From the NCBI GenBank assembly GCA_902556425.1, contig CACDWG010000006.1:62001-126000 (forward strand): a stretch of 64,000 nucleotides of DNA, read 5' to 3'. A program made the translations under genes and the position numbers. Each line of letters begins with the position of its first letter. Within the stretch, counting starts at the first letter, position 1. The notes under the pieces were generated by a model, which searched no databases, was not told the DNA's origin, and saw nothing but the letters and a program-made list of their open reading frames with translations. Source of the DNA: UBA4421 sp002704225. Its GTDB lineage: Bacteria > Pseudomonadota > Gammaproteobacteria > Pseudomonadales > Azotimanducaceae. Below are positions 42,865 to 50,914 of the stretch, in pieces.

Positions 42865-43341
42865 TCAGGCCAGTACGTTGGCCCGTGACATAAAGGTGAG
42901 AACCGAATTTTCCAGGCGTCTGATTTTCGATTCGATGTGTAAGGTTTCCGGCAAATAGGTGGGTGGATCAGAGACCAGATTGCGGATGCGTAGGCTGCAG
43001 TCGAGGTTTCGGCAGATGTGGTTGCCGATGCTGCGCCGACCGTCAGAGCCAGACACGTATACGCTGAATAGGGCGGTGCCTCGGCTGCGGTAGACATGAT
43101 GACACCAAGAGCACATGCGGGTTCGTGGTCTCGCACCGGCATTCAGCACCCGGCGCAGCCGCAAACTGCGGAGTTCGTCTTCAACCGGCATGACGACGAA
43201 AGCGGTAGAACCCGACGGGTGGATCCAGCCGAGGTAGTCCAGAATGCCCCAGTCAATGGGTGCCAAGTCTGGAAGCGCCAGCTCAGCACTGCTGGATTGG
43301 CGGAACAAACCTTTGATGTCGTTGATGTTGAGGGCTTCCAC
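42865..43341 (-). CDS. FBP-like treble-clef zinc-finger protein
   Basis: 158 residues. The C-terminal half has CSWCHHVY and later CRNLDCSLRIRNL, four cysteines in the spacing of the treble-clef finger of elongation factor G-binding (FBP) proteins. The first half (APIDWGILDYLGW) matches the FBP N-terminal domain. FusB-like members release stalled EF-G from ribosomes and some confer fusidic acid resistance; that role is inferred here. GTG at 43341 fits the usual family start, although the frame continues to 43425. It is divergent from an MDR reductase gene. Confidence 0.7.
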   Translation of the reverse strand: MEALNINDIKGLFRQSSSAELALPDLAPIDWGILDYLGWIHPSGSTAFVVMPVEDELRSLRLRRVLNAGARPRTRMCSWCHHVYRSRGTALFSVYVSGSDGRRSIGNHICRNLDCSLRIRNLVSDPPTYLPETLHIESKIRRLENSVLTFMSRANVLA

Positions 43342-43485
43342 AAGGCCCAGTTTATGTGCTGTCTTGAGGCAGACACAAGCTGTGATGAGTCGGCGCGCAG
43401 GCGGCGCGCAGAAAAATACGTGCAAGCCGAGCCGTTGCGGGTTGAGAGATGATATCCTCTGCCGCCAATTTAACGGAGAGAAACC

Positions 43486-44613
43486 ATGAGCGATTTACCC
43501 ACGACCAGCCGCCAGATTTTGTCCTGTGTGACTTCCGGCGGCAAACTGCAATTGACCATTGGTGATACACCAGTCGTAGCCCCTGGCGATGCGGAAGTGG
43601 TCGTACGTATTGAGGCGTCGCCCATTAATCCATCCGATTTAGGCCTGCTATTGGGAATGGCTGATATTCCCAAAGCCCAGACCGTTGGCGAAAATCATGT
43701 GGAAGCCGATGTGCCCGCGAACGTACTGCCGATGCTGAAAGCGCGGTTCGACGAAGCGATGCCCGTGGGCAACGAAGGCTCCGGTGTTGTGGTTGCGGCG
43801 GGTAGCAGTGCCGAAGCTCAGGCTCTGCTGGGCAAAACCGTTGGTGTTTTGGGTGGTGCCATGTACTCAGAGTACCGCACCCTTCACACCAGCCAGTGTC
43901 TGGTGATGCACGACGGCGTGACGCCTCGTGAGAGTGCCTCCTGCTTCGTTAATCCGCTGACGTCCTTGGGCATGGTTGAAACCATGCGTCGGGAAGACTT
44001 CAGCGCCCTGATTCATACGGCAGCCGCTTCGAACCTCGGGCAAATGCTGCAGAAAATTTGTATCGCCGACGGTGTTGATCTGGTCAATATCGTGCGCAAA
44101 CCAGAACAAGCGCAACTGTTGCGCGACATTGGTGCCACTCACGTGTGTGATTCCAGCCTGCCCTCGTTCACCGAAGACCTGAAAAATGCCATCGTCGCTA
44201 CCGGCGCCTACCTAGCGTTTGATGCCACCGGCGGCGGTGAGTTGGCAAATCAGATCTTGGTTGCCATGGAAGCTGCAGCGAACGAGACAGCGACGGAGTA
44301 CAGCCGTTACGGATCTTCGCAAGAAAAGCAGGTCTACATTTATGGCGGTTTGGAGCGTCGTCCAACCACGCTCACTCGCAGCTACGGTTTGCAATGGGGT
44401 GTTGGCGGTTGGTTGCTCACGCCATTTTTGCAGAAGATCGGTCGGGAACGTGCCGCCGAACTGCGTCAGCGAGTGGCCGACGAAATTAAGACCACTTTTG
44501 CCAGCAGCTATGCGCAAGAAATATCGCTGAATCAGGCGTTAGAGCTCGACGTGCTGAAGGCCTATGCGCTGCAAGCGACGGGCAAGAAGTACTTGGTGAA
44601 TCCAAGCCTGTAA
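43486..44613 (+). CDS. Zinc-free MDR family oxidoreductase (quinone-reductase-like)
   Basis: 375 residues of the medium-chain dehydrogenase/reductase family, with SPINPSDLGLLLG, GNEGSGVVVAAG, and a nucleotide-binding segment TAAASNLGQMLQKICIADGV near residue 185. The usual GGVG is replaced by ASNLGQ, as in a small group of MDR proteins beside acyl-CoA genes. There is no structural or catalytic zinc cysteine set. GGAGAG precedes the ATG. Two hairpins follow the stop before a converging LLM gene. Confidence 0.8.
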   Translation: MSDLPTTSRQILSCVTSGGKLQLTIGDTPVVAPGDAEVVVRIEASPINPSDLGLLLGMADIPKAQTVGENHVEADVPANVLPMLKARFDEAMPVGNEGSGVVVAAGSSAEAQALLGKTVGVLGGAMYSEYRTLHTSQCLVMHDGVTPRESASCFVNPLTSLGMVETMRREDFSALIHTAAASNLGQMLQKICIADGVDLVNIVRKPEQAQLLRDIGATHVCDSSLPSFTEDLKNAIVATGAYLAFDATGGGELANQILVAMEAAANETATEYSRYGSSQEKQVYIYGGLERRPTTLTRSYGLQWGVGGWLLTPFLQKIGRERAAELRQRVADEIKTTFASSYAQEISLNQALELDVLKAYALQATGKKYLVNPSL

Positions 44614-44657
44614 GTCAGGCTCCTCAGACGAGCCGCCTAGCTGGAGTGCTCGTCATC

Positions 44658-44688
44658 AGCCTGTGCGGGTCAAAGACCCGCACAGGCT
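44658..44688. terminator. Perfect 14-bp hairpin, bidirectional terminator
   Basis: The stem from AGCCTGTGCGGGTC and its complement encloses a 3-base AAA loop (44672-44674). It sits exactly between the converging MDR and LLM genes; the LLM stop codon begins directly after it at 44689. A weaker hairpin (GGCTC/GAGCC) lies at 44618-44634. T runs are poor on the plus strand, so the stem strength would have to do the work. Confidence 0.7.
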
Positions 44689-44715
44689 TCAAAGGCCCGC
44701 ACAAGCGTCAAAGGC
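44670..44715. repeat. Imperfect 19-base tandem repeat overlapping the terminator
   Basis: The unit TCAAAGRCCCGCACARGC occurs at 44670-44687 and 44689-44706, with two mismatches, and a partial third copy (TCAAAGGC) follows at 44708. One copy is the coding end of the LLM gene and the other forms half of the hairpin. Confidence 0.75.
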
Positions 44716-45681
44716 AATATCGTAGCTTTTGCAGCGTGCGTCATGATCGTGGATCTGCGACACGACGATCAGCTCGTCGGCCTGAGTCTTTTCCAAAAAC
44801 GCGTGTACCTGACCACCGACTGAATCCTTGGTGCCGACGGCAGAGGCCGAGCTGACGTGCTGCAGCATGGCACGGTCGGTATCACTTAAGTTGGCTTCAA
44901 AATTCGGATCAGGCTTGGGTAGAGGCCCAGGATTACCCTGACGCAAATTCAAAAAAGCCTGAAGTCCGGATGAGCGTAGCAGTAGGGCTTCTTCTTCGGT
45001 GTCGGCGGCGCAGATGTTGTAGCCCAAGATGACATGTGGCTTATCGAGTTGTTCTGAGGGTTCAAATTCCTGCCGATACAGCGTAATCGCACGCATCATG
45101 GCATCCGGCGCGAAATGCGAGGCAAAGGCGAAGGGTAGACCTAAGATGGCCGCGAGCTGAGCGCCGAATAAACTGGAACCCAAAATGTACAAAGGAACCT
45201 CTGAGCCAAAACCGGGTACGGCGGTTACTCGCTGTTGAGGCTGGCAGGTGCTGCCGAGGTAGCCCTTAAGCTCAATCACATCTTGGGGAAATTGGTTCGG
45301 GTCGCTGTGCAGCGTGCGTCGAAGCGCGTGGGCGGTGACGCCATCGGTGCCCGGGGCTCGTCCCAAGCCTAAATCGATACGCCCCGGATACAGCGCCTCC
45401 AGAGTGCCAAATTGCTCGGCGACCATCAGTGGAGAGTGATTGGGAAGCATAATGCCGCCAGATCCGACCCGTATGGATTTTGTGCCAGCGGCAATGTGGC
45501 CAATGACCACGGACGTTGCAGCGCTGGCAATGCCACGCATGTTGTGGTGCTCGGCGACCCAGTAGCGATGGTAGCCCGCGCTTTCACAATGCTGAGCCAG
45601 TGCGCGAGAATTGGTCAGCGCCTGAGTGGCATCGCCGCCTTCGCAGATGGGCGACAGATCGAGTACTGATAACGTTGGCAT
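44689..45681 (-). CDS. LLM class flavin-dependent oxidoreductase (luciferase family)
   Basis: 330 residues, with SVLDLSPICEGGD at the start, GYHRYWVAEHHNMRGIAS, and GRIDLGLGRAPGTDG, the signature of the MsnO8-like, FMN-dependent luciferase group found widely in bacteria. It is not closely related to the other LLM protein at 34941. GAGGGGA precedes the ATG. The final residues (DACAGL) lie in the tandem repeat that also makes the terminator. Substrate unknown. Confidence 0.85.
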   Translation of the reverse strand: MPTLSVLDLSPICEGGDATQALTNSRALAQHCESAGYHRYWVAEHHNMRGIASAATSVVIGHIAAGTKSIRVGSGGIMLPNHSPLMVAEQFGTLEALYPGRIDLGLGRAPGTDGVTAHALRRTLHSDPNQFPQDVIELKGYLGSTCQPQQRVTAVPGFGSEVPLYILGSSLFGAQLAAILGLPFAFASHFAPDAMMRAITLYRQEFEPSEQLDKPHVILGYNICAADTEEEALLLRSSGLQAFLNLRQGNPGPLPKPDPNFEANLSDTDRAMLQHVSSASAVGTKDSVGGQVHAFLEKTQADELIVVSQIHDHDARCKSYDIAFDACAGL

Positions 45682-45736
45682 AGAATCCCCTCAAAAACCG
45701 ATAACACAGTTTGCCAGACTCTTCACATAGATGCGC

Positions 45737-45765
45737 TTGGGTCGGTGGGTGTCTTGCCGTATCTT
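45737..45765 (+). promoter_or_regulatory. Sigma70-type promoter for the M2 peptidase gene
   Basis: TTGGGT (-35) and TATCTT (-10) are separated by exactly 17 bases. Transcription would start near 45772, about 25 bases before the GTG. Confidence 0.45.
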
Positions 45766-45796
45766 CGAGGCTGTTTAGTGACGATTGGGGGATGAG

Positions 45797-47617
45797 GTGA
45801 AATCACGATTACCACTGGTATTCGCTCTGTTTCTGGCCGCTTGCAGTTCGCCAGCGAAAGATTTTCAAACCGACATGGACAATTCGGTCGCGTCAGAAAC
45901 ACCCGCTGATTTTTTGGCTCGTAGTGAGCAGGAAATGTTAGCGCTCAACAAAGAAGTGGGTCTCGCCTTCTGGCTGCGCGCAACCTACATCACCCCGGAT
46001 ACCGGTGAGCTGGCTGCCCGGGCCAGCGAGCGATCCCTTGCATTCGATAGTGCGCTGATTGCCCAGGCCAAGGCGCTAAAAGGGGTGCCCACCGATCCAG
46101 AAAGTGCCAGAGCGATTGAGCTGATTTTACGCGGCTCTTCCATGCCGGCGCCCAACGATCCGGCGCTGCGTGCCGAGCTGGCCCAGCTGGCTACCGATCT
46201 GGAGGGCTTATACGGTGCGGGTAAGGCCTGTGATGACAACGGCGACAACTGTAAAACGCTACCCGAACTGGAAAACATACTGGCGGCTTCTCGAGATTAC
46301 GACGAACAGCTTGAGGCATGGCAGGCGTGGCGCGGAGTCTCCCCTCCGATGCGGTCCATGTACCAACGCTTTGTCGAGTTGGCGAATCAAGGCGCTCGGG
46401 AACTGGGCTTTGCCAACTTAGGCGAGCAGTGGAAAGGCGGCTACGATCTATCGACTGCGGAATTTGAGGCGGAAACCCAGCGCCTCTGGGGGCAGGTGGA
46501 GCCATTGTACGAGGCCCTGCACTGTCATGTGCGCGATACCTTGTCCGAACATTACGGTGAGGATCGAGTGTCCCTCGAAGGGCCGATTCCAGCGCATTTG
46601 CTGGGCAATATGTGGGCGCAAAGTTGGGGGAACATCTATGACCTGTTAGAACCCTATCCGGGAGTGGCTCCGCTTGATGTGACGTCGGCCTTGCAAGCGC
46701 AAAATTACGATCCTGTTCGTATGACCGAAACCGCAGAAGCCTTTTTTACTTCGCTGGGTTTGCCTGAACTGCCGCAGAGTTTTTGGGAGAACTCCATGCT
46801 GGTGGCACCGACGGATCACGACGCGGTATGTCATGCCAGTGCGTGGGATCTAGACAACGGCAATGACCCCCGTATTAAGCAATGCGTCGAGGCGAACGAA
46901 GAACAGCTGGCAACGCTGCATCACGAGTTGGGTCATATTTACTACTACTTGATGTACAAAGATGTCCGGCCATTTTTCAAGGGTGGCGCACACGACGGTT
47001 TTCATGAGGCGATTGGCGACACCATTGTGCTATCGATGACACCGGACTATCTGAAGGCAAAGGGCTTGGTTGACAGCGTAGCCGTCAGCGACGAGGCAGT
47101 GATCAATCAACAGATGAAGCTGGCGTTGGATAAAATCGCCTTTCTGCCATTTGGCAAACTGATCGACGAGTGGCGCTGGAAAGTGTTCTCAGGCGAAATT
47201 GCGCCCGAACAGTACAATAGCGGTTGGTGGGCTCTGCGAGCGTCCTATCAAGGTATCGAACCCGCCGTTGAGCGCACCGAGGACGATTTTGATCCCGGTG
47301 CCAAGTACCACATTCCCGGTAACACGCCCTATACCCGTTATTTTCTCTCCCATGTGATGCAGTTTCAGTTTCATCGGGCACTGTGTGACGCGGCCGGTTA
47401 TCAGGGTCCGCTGCACAATTGCTCGATTTACAACAGCGAGGCGGCTGGGGACGCCCTGGGTGCCATGCTGGCCATGGGGGCGAGCAAGCCTTGGCCCGAA
47501 GCCATGGAGGCGCTCACTGGGCAACGACGTATGGATGCAGACGCGATCATTGATTATTTTCAGCCGCTCATGACCTGGCTCAATGAGCAAAATGCAGGCC
47601 GGCAATGTGGTTGGTAG
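45797..47617 (+). CDS. Peptidase M2 family lipoprotein (ACE homologue)
   Basis: 606 residues. A lipoprotein signal ends in LAAC, so the mature protein is tethered in the envelope. The gluzincin zinc site is complete: HELGH at residues 376-380 and EAIGD with the third ligand Glu at 404, exactly as in angiotensin-converting enzyme. It is a dipeptidyl carboxypeptidase that would remove C-terminal dipeptides from oligopeptides. GTG at 45797 follows GGGGGATGAG. Bacterial ACE homologues are known (Xanthomonas and others). It is isolated between an LLM gene and a channel-like gene. Confidence 0.9.
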   Translation: MKSRLPLVFALFLAACSSPAKDFQTDMDNSVASETPADFLARSEQEMLALNKEVGLAFWLRATYITPDTGELAARASERSLAFDSALIAQAKALKGVPTDPESARAIELILRGSSMPAPNDPALRAELAQLATDLEGLYGAGKACDDNGDNCKTLPELENILAASRDYDEQLEAWQAWRGVSPPMRSMYQRFVELANQGARELGFANLGEQWKGGYDLSTAEFEAETQRLWGQVEPLYEALHCHVRDTLSEHYGEDRVSLEGPIPAHLLGNMWAQSWGNIYDLLEPYPGVAPLDVTSALQAQNYDPVRMTETAEAFFTSLGLPELPQSFWENSMLVAPTDHDAVCHASAWDLDNGNDPRIKQCVEANEEQLATLHHELGHIYYYLMYKDVRPFFKGGAHDGFHEAIGDTIVLSMTPDYLKAKGLVDSVAVSDEAVINQQMKLALDKIAFLPFGKLIDEWRWKVFSGEIAPEQYNSGWWALRASYQGIEPAVERTEDDFDPGAKYHIPGNTPYTRYFLSHVMQFQFHRALCDAAGYQGPLHNCSIYNSEAAGDALGAMLAMGASKPWPEAMEALTGQRRMDADAIIDYFQPLMTWLNEQNAGRQCGW

Positions 47618-47632
47618 CCGATGACCTAAATG

Positions 47633-48919
47633 TTATCGGGTCCAGCGCACGGGAATCATGCCTTCCAGAAGACCGTTAATGCTGAACGCGTTGATGTCTT
47701 TTTCTTCGCCCACGGAACTGGCGAAGCGCGAGTCGCCATTGGATCGCGCGAAGACATGAGATTGAGGGTACTTTTGCTTTAGCCACAGCGCGGTGCGCAG
47801 ATTGTCACGACCACTACCTGTGCCAAGGATGAAAACTGTGTTCTCGTTTTCCAGATCGACCTTGGCGGCCACACGTCGCCACACTTCAGGGTTTGAAATG
47901 TCACCCCGCATGACCGAGCGCTCGTAGTTCGAGGGCAATTGCTGCTGCTCTTCAACCACCATCATGCGACGCTCAGCGTCTTGATCAATGATGACGACGT
48001 GGGCTAGCTCGCTCTCTTGAGTACGCCGGAGTTGTTCGATTACGGATTGGCCGAAGCGTCCGAAACCTGCGATGACGACATTGTCCAACCCTTCGGTGCG
48101 AGCAAACTGTTGACGCAGGTTGCGGCGCACAAAGGCCATGCCGGCCATGTTGTAGCGGTTAAAAATAACGCAGTGTCGCCCCAGCGAAGTTTTTAACAAT
48201 GTGCGCATGAAGCGCAGATTTTGGCAGTGAATGACGACCCGGAACCTGAGGTTTGGCGCGGATTCCAGCACTCGGGTGGCGGCTTCAAAGGCTTGGAAAT
48301 CGTTTTTGCCCAGCAGCAGAACGCGCTTGGCGCGCTTGAGTTTCAGCTGTTTACGCAAGAAGCCCAGCGTCAAGTCACCGACTACGGTGGCCACACCGTA
48401 CTTTTGCTGCAGTTCTTGTTCACGTATGGATTCAAACTCGGTATCAACAACGATGACCCGGCAGTTACGGTTTTCACGGCGCAACAGACGCAGATAACTG
48501 ATCGTCAGCTCACCCGAGCCGAATATGACCACATGGTCTTGCAGGTTTCTCAACAGCCATTGCTGAGGGTTGAGCATGCGCAGAACCGCTTCAACTACCG
48601 CAGAGGCGGTGAGCAGGGGTGCGCCGAAAAAAGCGATCCAGAGTAAAGTTTGAGCCCATACGGGTCCACCGGTCGGCATGCCAAGGTCCAGCCCCCCGAC
48701 CACGAACAGTCCCAAGATGTAGTAAGTCTGTTCAAGAATCGTGGCCTGAGTGACGTCCGGTCGTGCGCTCAGTGCGACGCCATTGGCGAAGGCCACCAAG
48801 CCCATGACAAAGATAAGAGCAACGGCCATCCATCGCCAGCCCAGGCTCGCGCCGGTTAAGCGCTTGAGCGGCGTGTCCGTTTGTGGATTAAATGACTCTG
48901 AATTGGGTGTTTCTTGCAC
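47633..48919 (-). CDS. Channel-like membrane protein with two RCK/TrkA-N domains
   Basis: 428 residues. Two transmembrane segments (about 30-50 and 88-112) flank a pore-like stretch (VVGGLDLGMPTGG) that has no TVGYGD selectivity filter. Two Rossmann RCK_N domains follow, with GSGELTISYL near residue 134 and GFGRFGQSVIEQL near 286. The arrangement is that of a potassium channel with two regulatory domains, but with the filter lost, so conduction of potassium is doubtful. It stands alone, divergent from a crotonase gene. Confidence 0.78.
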   Translation of the reverse strand: MQETPNSESFNPQTDTPLKRLTGASLGWRWMAVALIFVMGLVAFANGVALSARPDVTQATILEQTYYILGLFVVGGLDLGMPTGGPVWAQTLLWIAFFGAPLLTASAVVEAVLRMLNPQQWLLRNLQDHVVIFGSGELTISYLRLLRRENRNCRVIVVDTEFESIREQELQQKYGVATVVGDLTLGFLRKQLKLKRAKRVLLLGKNDFQAFEAATRVLESAPNLRFRVVIHCQNLRFMRTLLKTSLGRHCVIFNRYNMAGMAFVRRNLRQQFARTEGLDNVVIAGFGRFGQSVIEQLRRTQESELAHVVIIDQDAERRMMVVEEQQQLPSNYERSVMRGDISNPEVWRRVAAKVDLENENTVFILGTGSGRDNLRTALWLKQKYPQSHVFARSNGDSRFASSVGEEKDINAFSINGLLEGMIPVRWTR

Positions 48920-48987
48920 CGGGTTAACCTAGTAATAATGCTCCGCGGGCTGCGTTGCTTGTTTGCGCATGGCAGGCATTCCCGCGC

Positions 48988-48996
48988 TTGCTACTA
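48988..48996 (+). promoter_or_regulatory. Extended -10 promoter for the crotonase at 49.0 kb
   Basis: TGC followed by TACTAT matches an extended -10 element. No good -35 is seen. Transcription would begin near 49003, and an AGGAGAGAGGG ribosome site lies at 49014-49025. Confidence 0.35.
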
Positions 48997-49025
48997 TGGC
49001 GTAATTGTATTCCGAGGAGAGAGGG

Positions 49026-49859
49026 ATGTCAGAGTTTTCGACCATTGTATATGAAGTGACCGATCAGGTTGCCCGAATCACGTTGAATCGCGTGGATGTC
49101 CGCAACGCCCAAGACAAGACCATGCTATACGAACTGAATGATGCCTTTGATTTGGCGGCACAGGATGACGACGTGAAAGTCATTGTGCTGAACGCCAATG
49201 GCCCGCATTTTTCGTCTGGTCATGATTTGGCGGATCAAACCTCCATGGCAGATTTCCAGCCGGTGTCTAACTGGGGCGGGTTTGGTAAACCCGGTGCGGA
49301 AGGCTATCAATCCCAAGAAGAGGAAATTTATCTGGGGCTGTGCTGGCGCTGGCGCAACCTGCCCAAGCCGACCATCGCTCAAGTGCACGGTAAAGTGATT
49401 GCCGGCGGACTGATGCTGATTTGGGTCTGCGATTTGATCATCGCCTCAGACGACGCAACATTTTCCGATCCGGTGGTCGCCTTTGGCGTGAACGGCGTCG
49501 AATATTTTGCTCACCCCTGGGAGATGGGACCGCGCAAAGCCAAGGAACTGCTGTTTACCGGTGACAAGATCAGTGCTGAGGAGGCCAAGGCATTGGGTAT
49601 GGTGAATCATGTGGTGTCAGCAGACGCCCTACACGATTTCACGCAAACCATGGCCGATCGTATCGCCAGTAGACCAAGTATGGGATTGCGATTGGCTAAG
49701 CAGAGCGTCAATCAGGCGCAGGATGCCCAAGGTTTTTGGACCGCGCTGCAGGGCGCGATGTCACTGCAACAATTGGGTCATGCGAACAATCAGATCGTGC
49801 ATGGCCGACTGGTGGATCCAGCCGGCGCCCAGGTGATACGGGATGATGCCAAGCGCTAG
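49026..49859 (+). CDS. Enoyl-CoA hydratase/isomerase family protein
   Basis: 277 residues. The oxyanion motif HFSSGHDLADQ and HGKVIAGGLMLIWVCDLIIAS are clear. The catalytic region DPVVAFGVNGVEYFAHPWEMG lacks the usual GAGGT element, as in an EchA-type group common in mycobacteria and marine gammaproteobacteria. Hydratase activity is therefore uncertain. The start at 49026 has a near-ideal ribosome site; an earlier ATG at 49005 is unlikely. It faces another crotonase gene across 30 bases. Confidence 0.82.
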   Translation: MSEFSTIVYEVTDQVARITLNRVDVRNAQDKTMLYELNDAFDLAAQDDDVKVIVLNANGPHFSSGHDLADQTSMADFQPVSNWGGFGKPGAEGYQSQEEEIYLGLCWRWRNLPKPTIAQVHGKVIAGGLMLIWVCDLIIASDDATFSDPVVAFGVNGVEYFAHPWEMGPRKAKELLFTGDKISAEEAKALGMVNHVVSADALHDFTQTMADRIASRPSMGLRLAKQSVNQAQDAQGFWTALQGAMSLQQLGHANNQIVHGRLVDPAGAQVIRDDAKR

Positions 49860-49889
49860 CGTGTAAGGAACGCGAGGGTTAGGTAGTGG

Positions 49890-50720
49890 CTAGCGACCGG
49901 TAAAGTTAGGCTTTCGTTTTTCCAAAAATGCCTTCAGCCCTTCCTCAAAGTCCTCGCTGGCAAACATGCCTGCTAGGTGCACCATGAGGTGGTCTACCGC
50001 GGTGTCGTAGGATTCTTCCAAGCCCATACGCATCATACGCTTGGTGGTTTGTACGGCCATCGGTGCGTTATCGGCCACTTCTTGGGCCCAGGCCATGGCT
50101 GTGGGGAGCAGTTCATCGTGAGGCACCACGGCGTTAACGAGGCCGAGTTCGAGGCACTCATCGGCCATCACGGTTCGACCCCGGTAATACAGTTCGGCAG
50201 ATTTCGCCCAACCCACCAATCTTGGGAGCAACCATGTGCCGCCGCTTTCTGGCACCACATTCCGTCTGGCAGTAATGGCCGCCATTTTGCCGTGCTCGGA
50301 CATGATGCGCATGTCGCAGAGCAGGGTGAGATCCATGCCGTAGCCGGCGGCTGCGCCATTGACGGCGCAAATGATCGGCGTGTCGCAATGCCACATCACA
50401 TTGATGGGGGCGTCTCGAAGATCAAACAATTTACGCGGCGGACGGTTGTGATTGCCGGTTTCCTCATCGCCTTGTTCGTTTTCACGTCGCTTGTTCGTGT
50501 CGATGAGGTCCAAGCCGGCGCAGAAGCCTTTGCCTTCGCCGGTGAGAACGATGCAGCGAATGTCTGGGTCTTTATCCGCTGCTACGACCTTGGCAGACAG
50601 TTCATCGAGCATGTCGCGGCTGATGGCGTTGAGGCGATCCGGGCGATTTAACTTAATTAACAACACGCGATCATGCTGCTCCAATATCAGTTGGTCGGTA
50701 GTCGACTGGGTAATGCTCAT
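49890..50720 (-). CDS. Enoyl-CoA hydratase/isomerase family protein
   Basis: 276 residues. KGFCAGLDLID is the oxyanion motif, and AVNGAAAGYGMDLTLLCDMRIM and RRNVVPESGGTWLLPRLVG complete the crotonase core; the Glu of PESGG is in the hydratase position. The AAITARRNVVPESGGT form resembles 2-ketocyclohexyl or PaaG-like isomerases as much as short-chain hydratases. GAGGAGAGAG precedes the ATG. It has no partner gene in the same direction within 1.5 kb. Confidence 0.83.
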   Translation of the reverse strand: MSITQSTTDQLILEQHDRVLLIKLNRPDRLNAISRDMLDELSAKVVAADKDPDIRCIVLTGEGKGFCAGLDLIDTNKRRENEQGDEETGNHNRPPRKLFDLRDAPINVMWHCDTPIICAVNGAAAGYGMDLTLLCDMRIMSEHGKMAAITARRNVVPESGGTWLLPRLVGWAKSAELYYRGRTVMADECLELGLVNAVVPHDELLPTAMAWAQEVADNAPMAVQTTKRMMRMGLEESYDTAVDHLMVHLAGMFASEDFEEGLKAFLEKRKPNFTGR

Positions 50721-50914
50721 GCACCTCTCTCCTCAAATTTCTGCTGATGTTTTCAGATGAAAAGATCCACGGATCGACCGCTGGGGTCAAGTCGCCGAGG
50801 AAGACGCAATCTATTAATTCCCGTTCAAATATCGGAAAATGTCAGGCTGCCCTCGGTTCGTAGTTTTACTGTCGAGTTGCTCCACGGTTGTTGTGTATTT
50901 TTTGGGAGGATGTT

